A DNA stretch of 64,000 nucleotides from Microbacterium sp. MYb66 (GTDB lineage Bacteria; Actinomycetota; Actinomycetes; Actinomycetales; Microbacteriaceae). Below are positions 1-8,141 of this stretch, in pieces. Numbering within the stretch: the stretch's first letter is position 1; each line of letters begins with the position of its first letter. Where the stretch lies: the NCBI RefSeq assembly GCF_002979435.1, contig NZ_PCOV01000001.1, positions 496,001-560,000 of the forward strand. Direction: 5' to 3'. Made by a program: the position numbers and the translations under genes. The notes beneath the pieces were generated by a model. The model worked only from the letters and a program-made list of their open reading frames with translations, was not told the origin of the DNA and ran no database searches.

Positions 1-2
1 TC

Positions 3-1793
3 GAGGTCACCCGGCAGGGACTCGACTTCTTCACCGACGCGTTCGCATACCCCTACCCCTGGGGCAAGTACGACCAGATCTTCGTGCCCGAGTACAACCT
101 CGGCGCCATGGAGAACCCGGGCCTGGTGACCTTCACGGAGGCGTACCTGTCGCGTGGCGCGGCGACGGACGCGCAGCGAGCGGCGCGGGCGAACACGATC
201 CTGCATGAGATGGCGCACATGTGGTTCGGCGATCTGGTCACGATGACCTGGTGGGACGACCTCTGGCTCAAGGAGTCGTTCGCGGACTACATGGGCTCGC
301 ACGCCTCGGCGGTGGCGACTCGCTTCCATGACGCCTGGGTCAAGTTCGCGGCCAACCGCAAGGCCTGGGCCTATCAACAGGATCAGCTGCCGACGACGCA
401 CCCGATCGTGGCGGACATCACCGATCTCGAGGCCGCGAAGCTGAACTTCGACGGCATCACCTACGCCAAGGGCGCGGCAGTGCTGAAGCAGCTGGTCGCC
501 TTCGTCGGAGATGATGCCTTCTTCGAGGGAGCCCGGCGATACTTCGCCGCCAACGCCTTCGGGAACACGACGCTCGACGACTTCCTCGTGCAGCTGAGCG
601 CGGTGTCCGGGCGCGACATGAGCGGGTGGTCCGCGGCGTGGCTGCAGACGTCCGGCGTGTCGACTCTCTCGTTGGAGACGGATGGCGAGGGGAACCGGTT
701 CCTGCACCAGACGGATCCCCGTCCCCACCGCCTCCGCATCGGGCTGTACGACCGGGTCGACGGTCGCATCATGCGGCGCGAGCAGCGTGAGCTCGACGTG
801 GAGGGCGAGCGCACGAAGGTGGATCTGCCGGAAGCGGACCTGGTGCTCCTCAACGACGACGACCTCACCTATGCGAAGGCGCGACTCGATGAGCGCTCAC
901 TGCACGTGGTCGAGGAGTCGCTGTCGGCGATCGACGACCCCCTCGCGCGGGCGCTCGTGTGGTCATCTCTGTGGAATGCGACTCGCGATGGGGAGCTGGA
1001 TGCCCCGCGATACCTCGCCATCGTCCGCACGCATGCGCCTGCGGAAGGGAACATCGGCCTGCTCGCGGGCATCCTCGCCAACGCGATGTACGCCCTCCGG
1101 CATTTCGTCCGAGATGAGAACCGGGGAAACGAGCACCGGAACTGGGCAAACGCGGTGCGGAGCGCGCTGCACGATGCAGAGGCGGGCAGCGATGCTCAGC
1201 TCTCCTGGGCACGGGCGCTCGCGACGGCATCCGGCTACGACGACGTGCACCACGACGAGGTGCGCGGCATGTTGGACGGGCGCGTCCCCGAGGGGCTCGT
1301 GGTCGACCCGGATCTGCGCTGGCAGCTTCTCACGGCGCTGGTCACCACGGGGCACGCCGACCTCGCGGACATCTCGGCCGAACAGGAGCGCGACGACACC
1401 GGCAGCGGGCATACCGCGGCGCGCCGGGCACGTGCGTCGTTCCCCGAGGGGGGAGTGCGACGGGCAGCGTGGGAGTCCGCGTGGGATGACCTGTCGCTCA
1501 GCAACGATCACATCGACGCCGAGATCGCCGGCTTCCGCGCGGGGGGACGGCGGGACCTGGTCTCCGCCTTCGACGACGAGTACTTCGCGCGGATCGGACG
1601 CGTGTGGCAGGAGCGCAGCATCGAGATCGCGAGACGGCTCGTGCTCGGATTCTTCCCTGCCGCTGAGTCCCTGCAGCCGGTGGACAGCTGGCTCACGGCG
1701 AACACGACGGCGCCGGCGGCGCTGCGGCGGCTCGTTATCGAGCAGCGCGATCACCTGGAGCGCGACCTCCGCGTGCGCGAGGCGCAGGGCTAG
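3..1793 (+). CDS. pepN: Aminopeptidase N (M1 zinc peptidase), 5' end outside window
   Basis: This M1-family metallo-aminopeptidase removes N-terminal residues from peptides in the cytoplasm. The frame is open from the first bases, so the N-terminal third lies upstream and 596 residues are visible. The GAMEN substrate-recognition motif appears near visible residue 36. The zinc site follows as HEMAH, with the third ligand Glu in LKESFADY 18 residues later (HExxH-X18-E). The long helical C-terminal region, with an ERAP1-like layout, is complete. The stop codon TAG overlaps the stop of the convergent acetyltransferase gene by four bases (CTAG). Family identity is certain from the motifs. Confidence 0.96.
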   Translation, partial: EVTRQGLDFFTDAFAYPYPWGKYDQIFVPEYNLGAMENPGLVTFTEAYLSRGAATDAQRAARANTILHEMAHMWFGDLVTMTWWDDLWLKESFADYMGSHASAVATRFHDAWVKFAANRKAWAYQQDQLPTTHPIVADITDLEAAKLNFDGITYAKGAAVLKQLVAFVGDDAFFEGARRYFAANAFGNTTLDDFLVQLSAVSGRDMSGWSAAWLQTSGVSTLSLETDGEGNRFLHQTDPRPHRLRIGLYDRVDGRIMRREQRELDVEGERTKVDLPEADLVLLNDDDLTYAKARLDERSLHVVEESLSAIDDPLARALVWSSLWNATRDGELDAPRYLAIVRTHAPAEGNIGLLAGILANAMYALRHFVRDENRGNEHRNWANAVRSALHDAEAGSDAQLSWARALATASGYDDVHHDEVRGMLDGRVPEGLVVDPDLRWQLLTALVTTGHADLADISAEQERDDTGSGHTAARRARASFPEGGVRRAAWESAWDDLSLSNDHIDAEIAGFRAGGRRDLVSAFDDEYFARIGRVWQERSIEIARRLVLGFFPAAESLQPVDSWLTANTTAPAALRRLVIEQRDHLERDLRVREAQG

Positions 1794-2320
1794 GCCGGAG
1801 GGACCTGCATCCCCATGACTGTGCGCACGATCCACGGGTGGGCGTGGTCGTCGCCGACATGGGACATGCCGAGGTTCTCGGCGACACCTCGGGAGGCGTC
1901 GTTGGCGGGGTGGATGATCGCGGTCAGCAGTGTCGGCGCGAACTCACGGGCGGCCAGTTCGACACAGGCGCGGGCAGCTTCGGTCGCGTAGCCGCGGCGC
2001 TGCATCTCGCGGCGCACGTGGTACCCGACCTCCAGCACCGGGACCCCGTTCGCGGACTGCCAGGTCAGGCCGCAGTCCCCGACGAAGTCGGCGTCGTGCG
2101 TCTCGATGATCCACAGGCCGTGGCCGTGCTCGCGGTAGCTCTCCTGCATGCGGGCGATCCACTCGGCGCTCTCCGCACGCGTCTTCGGGGCCGGGTAGAA
2201 GGCCATGACCTCCGGATCGCCGAGCAGTGCGGCCATTCGATCCAGGTCGTCCTCCGTCATCTCACGGAAGACCAGCCGTTCGGTCGGCGACGGGAGGAGG
2301 CGGCGAGGCTCGCCGCTCAC
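1790..2320 (-). CDS. GNAT-family N-acetyltransferase (RimJ/RimL type)
   Basis: A 176-residue acetyl-CoA-dependent N-acetyltransferase; the acceptor is unknown. The N-terminus (TERLVFREMTEDDLDRMAAL) and the region VGYHVRREMQRRGYATEA, which contains the acetyl-CoA-binding Q/RxxGxG-like loop, are typical of the RimJ/RimL branch (Acetyltransf_3). I chose the GTG at 2320 because it overlaps the stop codon of the upstream hydrolase gene (GTGA), implying translational coupling. Longer in-frame starts inside the hydrolase gene would add a low-complexity tail without homology. It converges on pepN. Confidence 0.85.
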   Translation of the reverse strand: MSGEPRRLLPSPTERLVFREMTEDDLDRMAALLGDPEVMAFYPAPKTRAESAEWIARMQESYREHGHGLWIIETHDADFVGDCGLTWQSANGVPVLEVGYHVRREMQRRGYATEAARACVELAAREFAPTLLTAIIHPANDASRGVAENLGMSHVGDDHAHPWIVRTVMGMQVPPA

Positions 2321-2955
2321 AGGTCGAGGGATTCGCCGGGCTCCAGCACGAAGAACTCGCCGCCGCTCTGTTCGGTGGCCCACTGCAGGCGCTGACGGTG
2401 CATGTTCTTGCCGATCACCGACAGCGTCATGTCGTGGGTGCCGAACGCGCGCCGCGGCGCGACCGCGAGCACGTAGTCCATCGCCTCGCCGATCTTCAGC
2501 CACGGGGCACCGAGCGGAGCCGCGAGGGTCTTGACCTCGACACCTTCCGGCACGGCATAGGAGTCACCCGGGTAATACAGTTCTTCGTTCACCAGCACAC
2601 CCACGTTCTCGACGATCGGGAGGGAGGAGTGGATGATCTCGTGTGTTCCGCCGAAGAACCGCAGGCTGAAGCCGCCCACCTCGACGGTGTCGCCGGGGGC
2701 GACGACGGTGATCTCATAGTCCTCTGCGGCGCGCGCCACCCCGGAGGGCGCGTAGATCGGCGTTCCGGGGGCCGCGCGCAGGAGCCGGTCCAGGTGATCC
2801 GTGGTCCAGTGATCGGGGTGCTCGTGGGTGATCACTATCGCGACGAGGTCGTTGAGGTCGTTCAGGGGAGCGGTGAAGGACCCCGGATCGACGAGCAGGG
2901 TCTTCTCGTTGGCATCGATGCGGAGGGCGGCATGTTCGAACTTGGTGACGCGCAT
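2317..2955 (-). CDS. MBL-fold metal-dependent hydrolase (UlaG/YfnR-like)
   Basis: A 212-residue metallo-beta-lactamase-fold hydrolase; the substrate is unknown. The metal-binding motif THEHPDHW (HxHxDH) sits near residue 45, and later metal-ligand positions fit GGTHEIIH and PGDSY. The short single-domain form resembles L-ascorbate-6-phosphate lactonase-like (UlaG) proteins. The ATG at 2955 has GGGAGG about 12 bases upstream; a TTG four codons earlier lies directly on that sequence and is unlikely. The gene is coupled to the GNAT gene by a GTGA overlap. Confidence 0.88.
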   Translation of the reverse strand: MRVTKFEHAALRIDANEKTLLVDPGSFTAPLNDLNDLVAIVITHEHPDHWTTDHLDRLLRAAPGTPIYAPSGVARAAEDYEITVVAPGDTVEVGGFSLRFFGGTHEIIHSSLPIVENVGVLVNEELYYPGDSYAVPEGVEVKTLAAPLGAPWLKIGEAMDYVLAVAPRRAFGTHDMTLSVIGKNMHRQRLQWATEQSGGEFFVLEPGESLDL

Positions 2956-3039
2956 GAGGAGAGTCAACTCCCTCCCACGGCCTCACGGCAAACGGATTCC
3001 GCGCGCCACGCCCGGGAGTCAGGGCGAGGTGGCGTCGAT

Positions 3040-3069
3040 TTGGCGGAGCGAGAATGGCCATGGCATACT
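3040..3069 (+). promoter_or_regulatory. Promoter of tRNA-Glu
   Basis: A -35 box TTGGCG (3040-3045) and a -10 box CATACT (3064-3069) are separated by 18 bases. Transcription would start near 3076, about 30 bases before the tRNA. The same -35 hexamer with a similar -10 (CAGAAT) precedes rplS, so this looks like the strong housekeeping promoter type of this genome. Seen in sequence; the start site is inferred. Confidence 0.6.
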
Positions 3070-3106
3070 TGAACGGTTGTCGCGCGACGGAAACGTTTCG
3101 CCAGAC

Positions 3107-3179
3107 GGCCCCATCGTATAGCGGCCTAGTACGCTGCCCTCTCACGGCGGTAACGCGGGTTCGAATCCCGCTGGGGTCA
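3107..3179 (+). tRNA. tRNA-Glu (anticodon CTC)
   Basis: The acceptor stem GGCCCCA pairs with TGGGGTC, followed by discriminator A. The T-arm carries GGTTCGAATCC. The anticodon stem CTGCC/GGCGG encloses the loop CTCTCAC, which gives anticodon CTC for glutamate codon GAG. The length is 73 bases without an encoded CCA, normal for tRNA-Glu in actinobacteria. It is followed directly by a rho-independent terminator. Confidence 0.95.
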
Positions 3180-3189
3180 CACAACACAG

Positions 3190-3215
3190 AAAGCCCCCGG
3201 TTCTCCGGGGGCTTT
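3190..3215. terminator. Bidirectional terminator between tRNA-Glu and the MFS gene
   Basis: An 11-bp perfect stem AAAGCCCCCGG/CCGGGGGCTTT with a four-base loop, flanked by A-rich sequence on the left and TTTC on the right. It can end both the tRNA transcript and the convergent MFS transcript, whose stop codon lies 15 bases away. Confidence 0.85.
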
Positions 3216-3229
3216 CGTCGTCTCCGGGG

Positions 3230-4471
3230 TCAGTCGCCCGCCCGCAGCGACAGGGTGCGGAAAGCCGCGTTGCTCAGCGGCAGGATCATCAGCGCCATCA
3301 TCCCGCCCCCGAACAGAGTGAACGGCACCCAGAGCGCTGTGGCCGAGGCGAGCGCGCCGAAACCCGCCATGGCGAGGGGCATCAGGCAGTCGTCCCCCAG
3401 CCGGGTGATCGCACCCATCCGGCCGAGATAGGCCGTGTCGACGGTCGCCGAGAAGGTCGCGCTCAACAGCACCGAGGCGTATCCGGCCGTGGCGCCGATC
3501 GCGAACGCAGCCGCGGCGACGGTCCAGGCGGGACCGAAACCGAGAGCCGCGATTGCGGCCCCTTGGACGACCAGCGCCCAGAATCCGCCGCGAGCCTCGT
3601 GTCGTGGCCGCCACTTGACGACGGAGAGGGCTCCGAGGGCCGCGCCCAGTCCGAGCAGTGCTTCGAAGAGGCCGACCGCCTGTGCGCCCCATCCTTCCGC
3701 GTGTGCACGGAGCGCGAGTCCGATGCCGACGGCGGGGCCGACGGCGAGGTTGAGTCCGGAGAGGGCCAGGACGAGCGTGCGGGTCGGCGGATTCTCCGCG
3801 AGGTGAGCGAAGCCGCGGGCTATCCCGCGGAGCGCGGGCTCCCGGCCGGCGCGGGCGAGTCGGAAACGCGGACGCAGCCAGATCGCGATGAAGGCCACCA
3901 CCAGGGTGAACGTGAGTGCATTCGCGGACGCGCTCCCGGCGAGCCCGGCGTGCGCCACGAGGACGCCGCCGATGGCGGCACCTCCCATCGTGCCCAGTCG
4001 CGACGCCGTCTGCGCCGCCGCGCCATAGGACGGCAGATCGGATGGTCTGACCAGCTGGCGTGCGATCGTCCCCGCCGATGGCTCGTAGAACGCGTCGCAG
4101 ACCCCGAACGCGATCGCGGCGCAGAGCAGCACGACGACGGTCGGGGGTGATGCCAGCACCCAGAACGCGACGGCGACGAGCACCCCGACCCGCAGTGCGT
4201 TGAAGAGGAGCATGACGCGCCGGGCGTCTGCGCGGTCGGCGATCACGCCCCCGAAGAGCAGGATCCCGGCGCGCGGCACTGTCCCGGCCGCGACGATCAG
4301 CCCGGCGACGGCCGGCGAGGCGATCTGCACCGCAGTCCATGCGAGAGCGATCATCCACAGCGCGTCGCCGGCGTCGGAGAGCGCCTTGATGCCGATCCAG
4401 GCGTGCACGCGGTGATCGCGGCGGAACGGCGGAGGTGCGACCAGCTCCGTCGGCTCCGCGATCGCACTCAT
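3230..4471 (-). CDS. MFS transporter (drug/siderophore-exporter type)
   Basis: A 413-residue inner-membrane permease with about 12 hydrophobic segments, of the MFS_3 branch. The loop between TM2 and TM3 (GGVIADRADARRVM) carries the D-R-x-x-R/K signature of this superfamily. The substrate cannot be read from sequence; efflux is inferred from family and context. The ATG at 4471 overlaps the stop codon of the upstream winged-helix regulator (ATGA), so the two are cotranscribed, and the regulator probably controls this exporter. A longer in-frame start lies inside the regulator gene and is unlikely. Confidence 0.88.
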   Translation of the reverse strand: MSAIAEPTELVAPPPFRRDHRVHAWIGIKALSDAGDALWMIALAWTAVQIASPAVAGLIVAAGTVPRAGILLFGGVIADRADARRVMLLFNALRVGVLVAVAFWVLASPPTVVVLLCAAIAFGVCDAFYEPSAGTIARQLVRPSDLPSYGAAAQTASRLGTMGGAAIGGVLVAHAGLAGSASANALTFTLVVAFIAIWLRPRFRLARAGREPALRGIARGFAHLAENPPTRTLVLALSGLNLAVGPAVGIGLALRAHAEGWGAQAVGLFEALLGLGAALGALSVVKWRPRHEARGGFWALVVQGAAIAALGFGPAWTVAAAAFAIGATAGYASVLLSATFSATVDTAYLGRMGAITRLGDDCLMPLAMAGFGALASATALWVPFTLFGGGMMALMILPLSNAAFRTLSLRAGD

Positions 4472-5019
4472 CACGGCTCCGTGGGGAACGCGTGTGCGAA
4501 CACGAAGACGGGAACGCGCTCCTGGCCGTCCTCGAGGTCGATCGATCCCTGCCACTCGCGCATCGTCTGGAGGATCCGCGCGGAGAGATCACGCAGCTCC
4601 TCCGGAGAGGCCCAGGCTGTCGTCTCGGAGTTCGAACCGTCGTAGTCCGCGTACGCCGGATCAGTGCTCCGTCGATGCCACCGCTGCAGCCGTGCGATCT
4701 GCATGCGGATCCCCTGACGCTGGGCTTCCCGTGCGAGCAGCGCATCCGCGGAGGAGTCCGCGAAGTCGTCGACCGACCAGGTGAGGCGGCGTCTCTTCGC
4801 TGCCCACCAACTGGTCCGTCTGTCGCCGGAAGGGTCGCGCGCACGTTCCACGAGGCCGGCACGTTCCAGCATCCGCAGGTGATGGCTGATGCTCCCTACC
4901 TGGCTGTCGAGTGCGCGCGCCAGGACGGTCACCTGCGTGCTGCCGTAGAGCAGCAGGTAGTCGTAGATGCGACGGCGCAGCGGGTGGTTCACAGCGGTGA
5001 TCACGGCTATCTCTTCCAC
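4471..5019 (-). CDS. Winged-helix transcriptional regulator (ArsR/HTH_20 type)
   Basis: A 182-residue DNA-binding regulator. The N-terminal winged helix (about residues 5-75) contains VNHPLRRRIYDYLLLYGSTQVTVLARALDSQVGSISHHLRMLERAGLVE, typical of HTH_20/ArsR-like proteins; the shorter quoted core is ISHHLRMLERAGLV. The remainder resembles the effector domain found with MFS exporters. There is no cysteine metal site. The listed start is GTG 5019. A GTG five codons in (5004) is preceded at good spacing by GGAAGAG and may be the true start. A palindrome at 5050-5069 is a likely self-operator. It is cotranscribed with the MFS gene. Confidence 0.82.
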   Translation of the reverse strand: MEEIAVITAVNHPLRRRIYDYLLLYGSTQVTVLARALDSQVGSISHHLRMLERAGLVERARDPSGDRRTSWWAAKRRRLTWSVDDFADSSADALLAREAQRQGIRMQIARLQRWHRRSTDPAYADYDGSNSETTAWASPEELRDLSARILQTMREWQGSIDLEDGQERVPVFVFAHAFPTEP

Positions 5020-5049
5020 GGGAGTCGACGCTAATCGCGGATCCCCGGG

Positions 5050-5069
5050 TACACAAGAGATCTTGTATA
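5050..5069. promoter_or_regulatory. Probable operator of the winged-helix regulator
   Basis: The dyad TACACAAGA-GA-TCTTGTATA has nine-base arms with one mismatch. It lies 31-50 bases upstream of the regulator start, where its promoter is expected, and fits an autoregulated repressor of the regulator-MFS operon. Seen in sequence; the binding protein is inferred. Confidence 0.6.
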
Positions 5070-5086
5070 CCGCGGAAAATCAATGA

Positions 5087-5123
5087 ATCGGCCCGCTCCT
5101 GAGAGGATCTGGAGCGGGCCGAT
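5087..5123 (-). terminator. Terminator after the sigma/DUF4349 operon
   Basis: A perfect 13-bp stem (ATCGGCCCGCTCC with its complement) and 11-base loop, followed on the minus strand by TCATTGATTTTCC. It lies just after the stop codon of the DUF4349 gene and separates that operon from the regulator-MFS operon, which reads in the same direction. Confidence 0.8.
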
Positions 5124-5138
5124 GAGGTGCTTCGAGCC

Positions 5139-6275
5139 TCAGCTCTCGTCCATCGTCCCCGCTGCCGAGTCGCTGCGCGCGGTACGACGATCGCGACGCG
5201 TCCGGCGGACGAGCCAGATGATCAGCACCACGACGCCGGCGATCGCGGCCCAGGGGAGGATGAAGCCGAGCGCGATCACGAGGGCGTTGAGAGAGACCAC
5301 GAGTCCGTTCCATCCCGCCAGCAGTCCGTCCGTGAATCCCGCAGGGTCGGCGGTGGTCGGTGCTGCGGTCCGCGTCAGCTGCACCTGCAGCGACGACATC
5401 GCGACCTGGTCGTCGAGGGCCGCGAGCTGCTGCTCGTAGGACTCGAGCTGAGCCTGACGGTCGGTGAGCGCGACCTCTGCTTCGATGAGCTCGGAGACGC
5501 TGCCGGACTGCGCCATCAGCTCGGTGAGACGCGCCACGGACTCCCTCGTCGAGTCCACGCGGGCCTGAAGATCGATCGAGGCCGCGGTCACGTCCTGCTT
5601 CGAAGTCGATGAGGACAGCACTTCGCCGGTGTCGCCGAGTGCGGCGATGACGTCCGTCAGGTCGGCGGACGGCACACGGATGCTGATCCAGCCGTATCCG
5701 GAGTCCGCAGGCGCAGGCGCCGGCTCCGAAGCGCCGTCGATCGCCTGGGCCTTCCCGACTTCCGTGCTCTCGACATAGCCGCCGCGCTCTTCGGCGAGGG
5801 CGGCGATCGACGCTGCGGCGTCGGGGATGCTCGTCACCTGCACGGTGGCCTGTGCGGTCGCGATGATCTCGCGCCCGTCACCCGTCGCCACCGTTCCCGG
5901 CAGCACCGCTCCGCTCACGTCGGAGCTCAGGGCGCCGCCCGGGAGCGACTCCGGAGCCATTTCCACGAGCCGCTCGGGCGAATCGGCGGCGGAGTCGGCG
6001 ACCGAGCCGCCCGGCATGCTCAACCCCTCGGCGGTCACCGATGACGAACCCCCCACGGCTCCGAGGATCGGCGGGGTCACGAGCACACCGATCACGAACG
6101 CGGCGGCGATCCCGCCACCGGTGAGCCAGCGACGACGGCGAACCCGAGACTTCGCCTCGGCTGGGCGTGCGGGTGCTCGATCGCCGGCGATCTCGGCGAA
6201 CACGGCGTCCTCGATGCGGGCGATGGTCTCGTCGGTCAGGGCGGGGAGGTCGCCGCTGGTGGTCTGGTGGTTCAT
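5139..6275 (-). CDS. DUF4349 membrane protein, likely partner of the ECF sigma factor
   Basis: A 378-residue protein. A cytoplasmic N-terminus of about 55 residues precedes a first membrane segment (GGGIAAAFVIGVLVTPPIL). An outside DUF4349 domain with a coiled-coil stretch follows (RESVARLTELMAQSGSVSEL through the next 50 residues). A second membrane segment near the C-terminus (ALGFILPWAAIAGVVVLIIW) and a basic tail end the protein. ATG 6275 overlaps the stop of the sigma-factor gene (ATGA). The position and N-terminal topology suggest it acts as or with an anti-sigma factor; that role is inferred. Confidence 0.8.
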   Translation of the reverse strand: MNHQTTSGDLPALTDETIARIEDAVFAEIAGDRAPARPAEAKSRVRRRRWLTGGGIAAAFVIGVLVTPPILGAVGGSSSVTAEGLSMPGGSVADSAADSPERLVEMAPESLPGGALSSDVSGAVLPGTVATGDGREIIATAQATVQVTSIPDAAASIAALAEERGGYVESTEVGKAQAIDGASEPAPAPADSGYGWISIRVPSADLTDVIAALGDTGEVLSSSTSKQDVTAASIDLQARVDSTRESVARLTELMAQSGSVSELIEAEVALTDRQAQLESYEQQLAALDDQVAMSSLQVQLTRTAAPTTADPAGFTDGLLAGWNGLVVSLNALVIALGFILPWAAIAGVVVLIIWLVRRTRRDRRTARSDSAAGTMDES

Positions 6276-6829
6276 GCGTCTCTCACTTCCTTCACGGCGC
6301 CTCGCAACTGCGTGCGCACTCGCGAGAGACGGTTCCGCACGACGGCGTGACTCACGCCGAGCTCTTCGGCTGCGGCCTGATAGGCGAATCCCTCGGACGC
6401 GCAGAGCCGGAAGATCTCGCGGTCGAGGTCGCTCAGGGTGCCGACCTCGGCCGCGATCCGTGCTGCCAGCTCCGCCGTGATGACCTGCTCTTCGACGCTG
6501 ACGGTGTCCGGCAGCGTCTCGTCGGCCGCCTCGGTCGTGTGGGCCTGATCGCGGCGACGCTGGCGAAGCCGATTGGCCGCCTGGAAACGGCAGATCGTCG
6601 CCAGCCAGGGCAGGATCGACTCGCCCTGGAGCTCCAGATCGGGGAGTTTCCGCCAGGCGACGACGAACGTCTCCTGCGTCACGTCCTCCGCGTCGGCGGG
6701 GGAGGCGAGAATCCCCTGCGCGATCCAGTAGACGGGTCGCACATGAGCGCGGTACAGCTGGCGGAAGGCGCTCTCGTCGCCTGCCGCGGCCTGCGCCGCC
6801 CATTTCTGATCACTCGTCTGCACGGGCAT
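6272..6829 (-). CDS. ECF-type RNA polymerase sigma factor
   Basis: A 185-residue group IV sigma factor. Region 2 is at about residues 15-85 (FRQLYRAHVRPVYWIAQG, ADAEDVTQETFVVAW) and region 4 at about 125-180 (LSDLDREIFRLCASEGFAYQAAAEELGVSHAVVRNRLSR). It directs polymerase to a stress or envelope regulon that cannot be named from this window. It is translationally coupled to the DUF4349 membrane protein downstream, a usual arrangement for a sigma factor and its regulator. Confidence 0.9.
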   Translation of the reverse strand: MPVQTSDQKWAAQAAAGDESAFRQLYRAHVRPVYWIAQGILASPADAEDVTQETFVVAWRKLPDLELQGESILPWLATICRFQAANRLRQRRRDQAHTTEAADETLPDTVSVEEQVITAELAARIAAEVGTLSDLDREIFRLCASEGFAYQAAAEELGVSHAVVRNRLSRVRTQLRGAVKEVRDA

Positions 6830-6942
6830 CCTGATTCCGTTCGGTGTCTCTCACTCGGAAAGTGTCGGCGGGTGCCTCATCGTCTCAGATTCCCCGCCCG
6901 GCGTCCTGTCGCCGTGCGTGCCGACGTATTTCGTCGGGGCGC

Positions 6943-6971
6943 TTCTTCGTCCTCCGCGGCTCCGGTAGCAT
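6943..6971 (+). promoter_or_regulatory. Promoter of the terC transcript
   Basis: The -10 box TAGCAT (6966-6971) is preceded 17 bases away by TTCTTC, a weak -35. Transcription would start near 6978-6980, exactly at the first helix of the riboswitch at 6980. Confidence 0.5.
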
Positions 6972-6979
6972 TGCCCCGG

Positions 6980-7077
6980 CGAGAGGGAGTATCCCGGATC
7001 CGCGCGTAACGTCATCACGAGCACCGTCATCGCTGCTCCGGGCGCGCGACGCACTCTGTGCGGGGGAGAGACTTTCG
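6980..7077 (+). ncRNA. yybP-ykoY-type manganese riboswitch upstream of terC
   Basis: Helix P1 forms between CGAGAG (6980-6985) and CTTTCG (7072-7077). The 5' internal-loop sequence GGGAGTA, the middle segment CGTCATCACGAG and the 3' loop sequence GAGAGAC just before CTTT match the conserved parts of the yybP-ykoY class. That class binds Mn2+ and very often precedes terC-family genes. The aptamer ends about 38 bases before the terC start, so control could act on translation initiation or by early termination. Recognised by eye, without a covariance search. Confidence 0.78.
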
Positions 7078-7115
7078 ACTCATTCCCGACCCCTCGCGAA
7101 AGGTGCAGTGCGCCC

Positions 7116-8120
7116 TTGGAAATCCCCCTCTGGTTCGAGATCACCTCGATGGTCGTCCTGTCGATCATCCTGATCGCCGACCTTCTGCTGATCCGGCTGC
7201 GGCCGCACATCCCCTCGACCAAGGAGTCCACCCTCTGGGTCGTCTTCTACGTGGGGCTCGCGCTGCTGTTCGCGGTGCTCCTGGGCAATGTCGGAGGCTG
7301 GCAGAACGCGGGTGACTTCATCACCGGCTGGGCGCTGGAATACAGCCTGTCGATCGACAACCTGTTCGTCTTCGTCCTGATCATGGCCCAGTTCGCCGTG
7401 CCGCGACGCCTGCAGCAGCAGGTGCTCATGGTGGGAATCATCATCGCGCTCATCCTGCGCGGACTGTTCATCCTCGCCGGCGTCGCGATCGTCGAGAACT
7501 TCTCGCCGATCTTCTACATCTTCGGCGCGTTCCTGATCTGGACCGCGATCCGCCAGGCGATGCCCGACGGCGATCACGACGGCGAGGTGCAGCGCGAGAA
7601 CTTCATCGTCCGACAGCTGCGCCGTCGCGTCGACATCAGCGAGACGTACGACGGATCGAAGATCCGCACCACCGTCGACGGCAAGCGGATGTGGACTCCG
7701 ATGGTGATCGTGTTCATCACCATCGGCGTGACCGACCTGATCTTCGCGATCGATTCGATCCCCGCGATCTTCGAGATCACCACCAACGGCTTCCTGGTGT
7801 TCTCGGCCAACATCTTCGCGCTGATGGGACTGCGCCAGCTGTACTTCCTGCTCGGCGACCTGCTCGATCGCCTGCGCTACCTGCACTACGGCATCGCCGT
7901 CATCCTCGGCTTCATCGGCATCAAGCTGATCCTGCACGCGCTGCACGTCAACGAGCTGCCTTTCATCAACGGCGGAGAGCATGTCGAGTGGGTGCCCGAC
8001 ATCAGCAACATGGTCTCGCTCGGCGTGATCCTGGCGTCGATGACCATCGCGACGGTCGCGAGCCTGATCGCCTCCTCGCGGGAGAAGCGTGCGGCGAGGT
8101 CCACGACGAACGTGGAGTGA
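7116..8120 (+). CDS. TerC-family membrane protein, probable manganese exporter
   Basis: A 334-residue integral membrane protein of the TerC/Alx family. It has the two acidic transport motifs: LEYSLSIDNLFVFV near residue 75 and TDLIFAIDSIPAIF near residue 210. About eight to nine hydrophobic segments are visible. TerC proteins are linked to Mn2+ efflux, and the riboswitch upstream supports that here. The start is TTG 7116, the only initiation codon placed directly before the conserved IPLWFEITS start, with AAAGG about 12 bases upstream. It is divergent from the ECF sigma operon. Confidence 0.93.
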   Translation: MEIPLWFEITSMVVLSIILIADLLLIRLRPHIPSTKESTLWVVFYVGLALLFAVLLGNVGGWQNAGDFITGWALEYSLSIDNLFVFVLIMAQFAVPRRLQQQVLMVGIIIALILRGLFILAGVAIVENFSPIFYIFGAFLIWTAIRQAMPDGDHDGEVQRENFIVRQLRRRVDISETYDGSKIRTTVDGKRMWTPMVIVFITIGVTDLIFAIDSIPAIFEITTNGFLVFSANIFALMGLRQLYFLLGDLLDRLRYLHYGIAVILGFIGIKLILHALHVNELPFINGGEHVEWVPDISNMVSLGVILASMTIATVASLIASSREKRAARSTTNVE

Positions 8121-8141
8121 CAGCGTGGCGTCAGCGGCATC

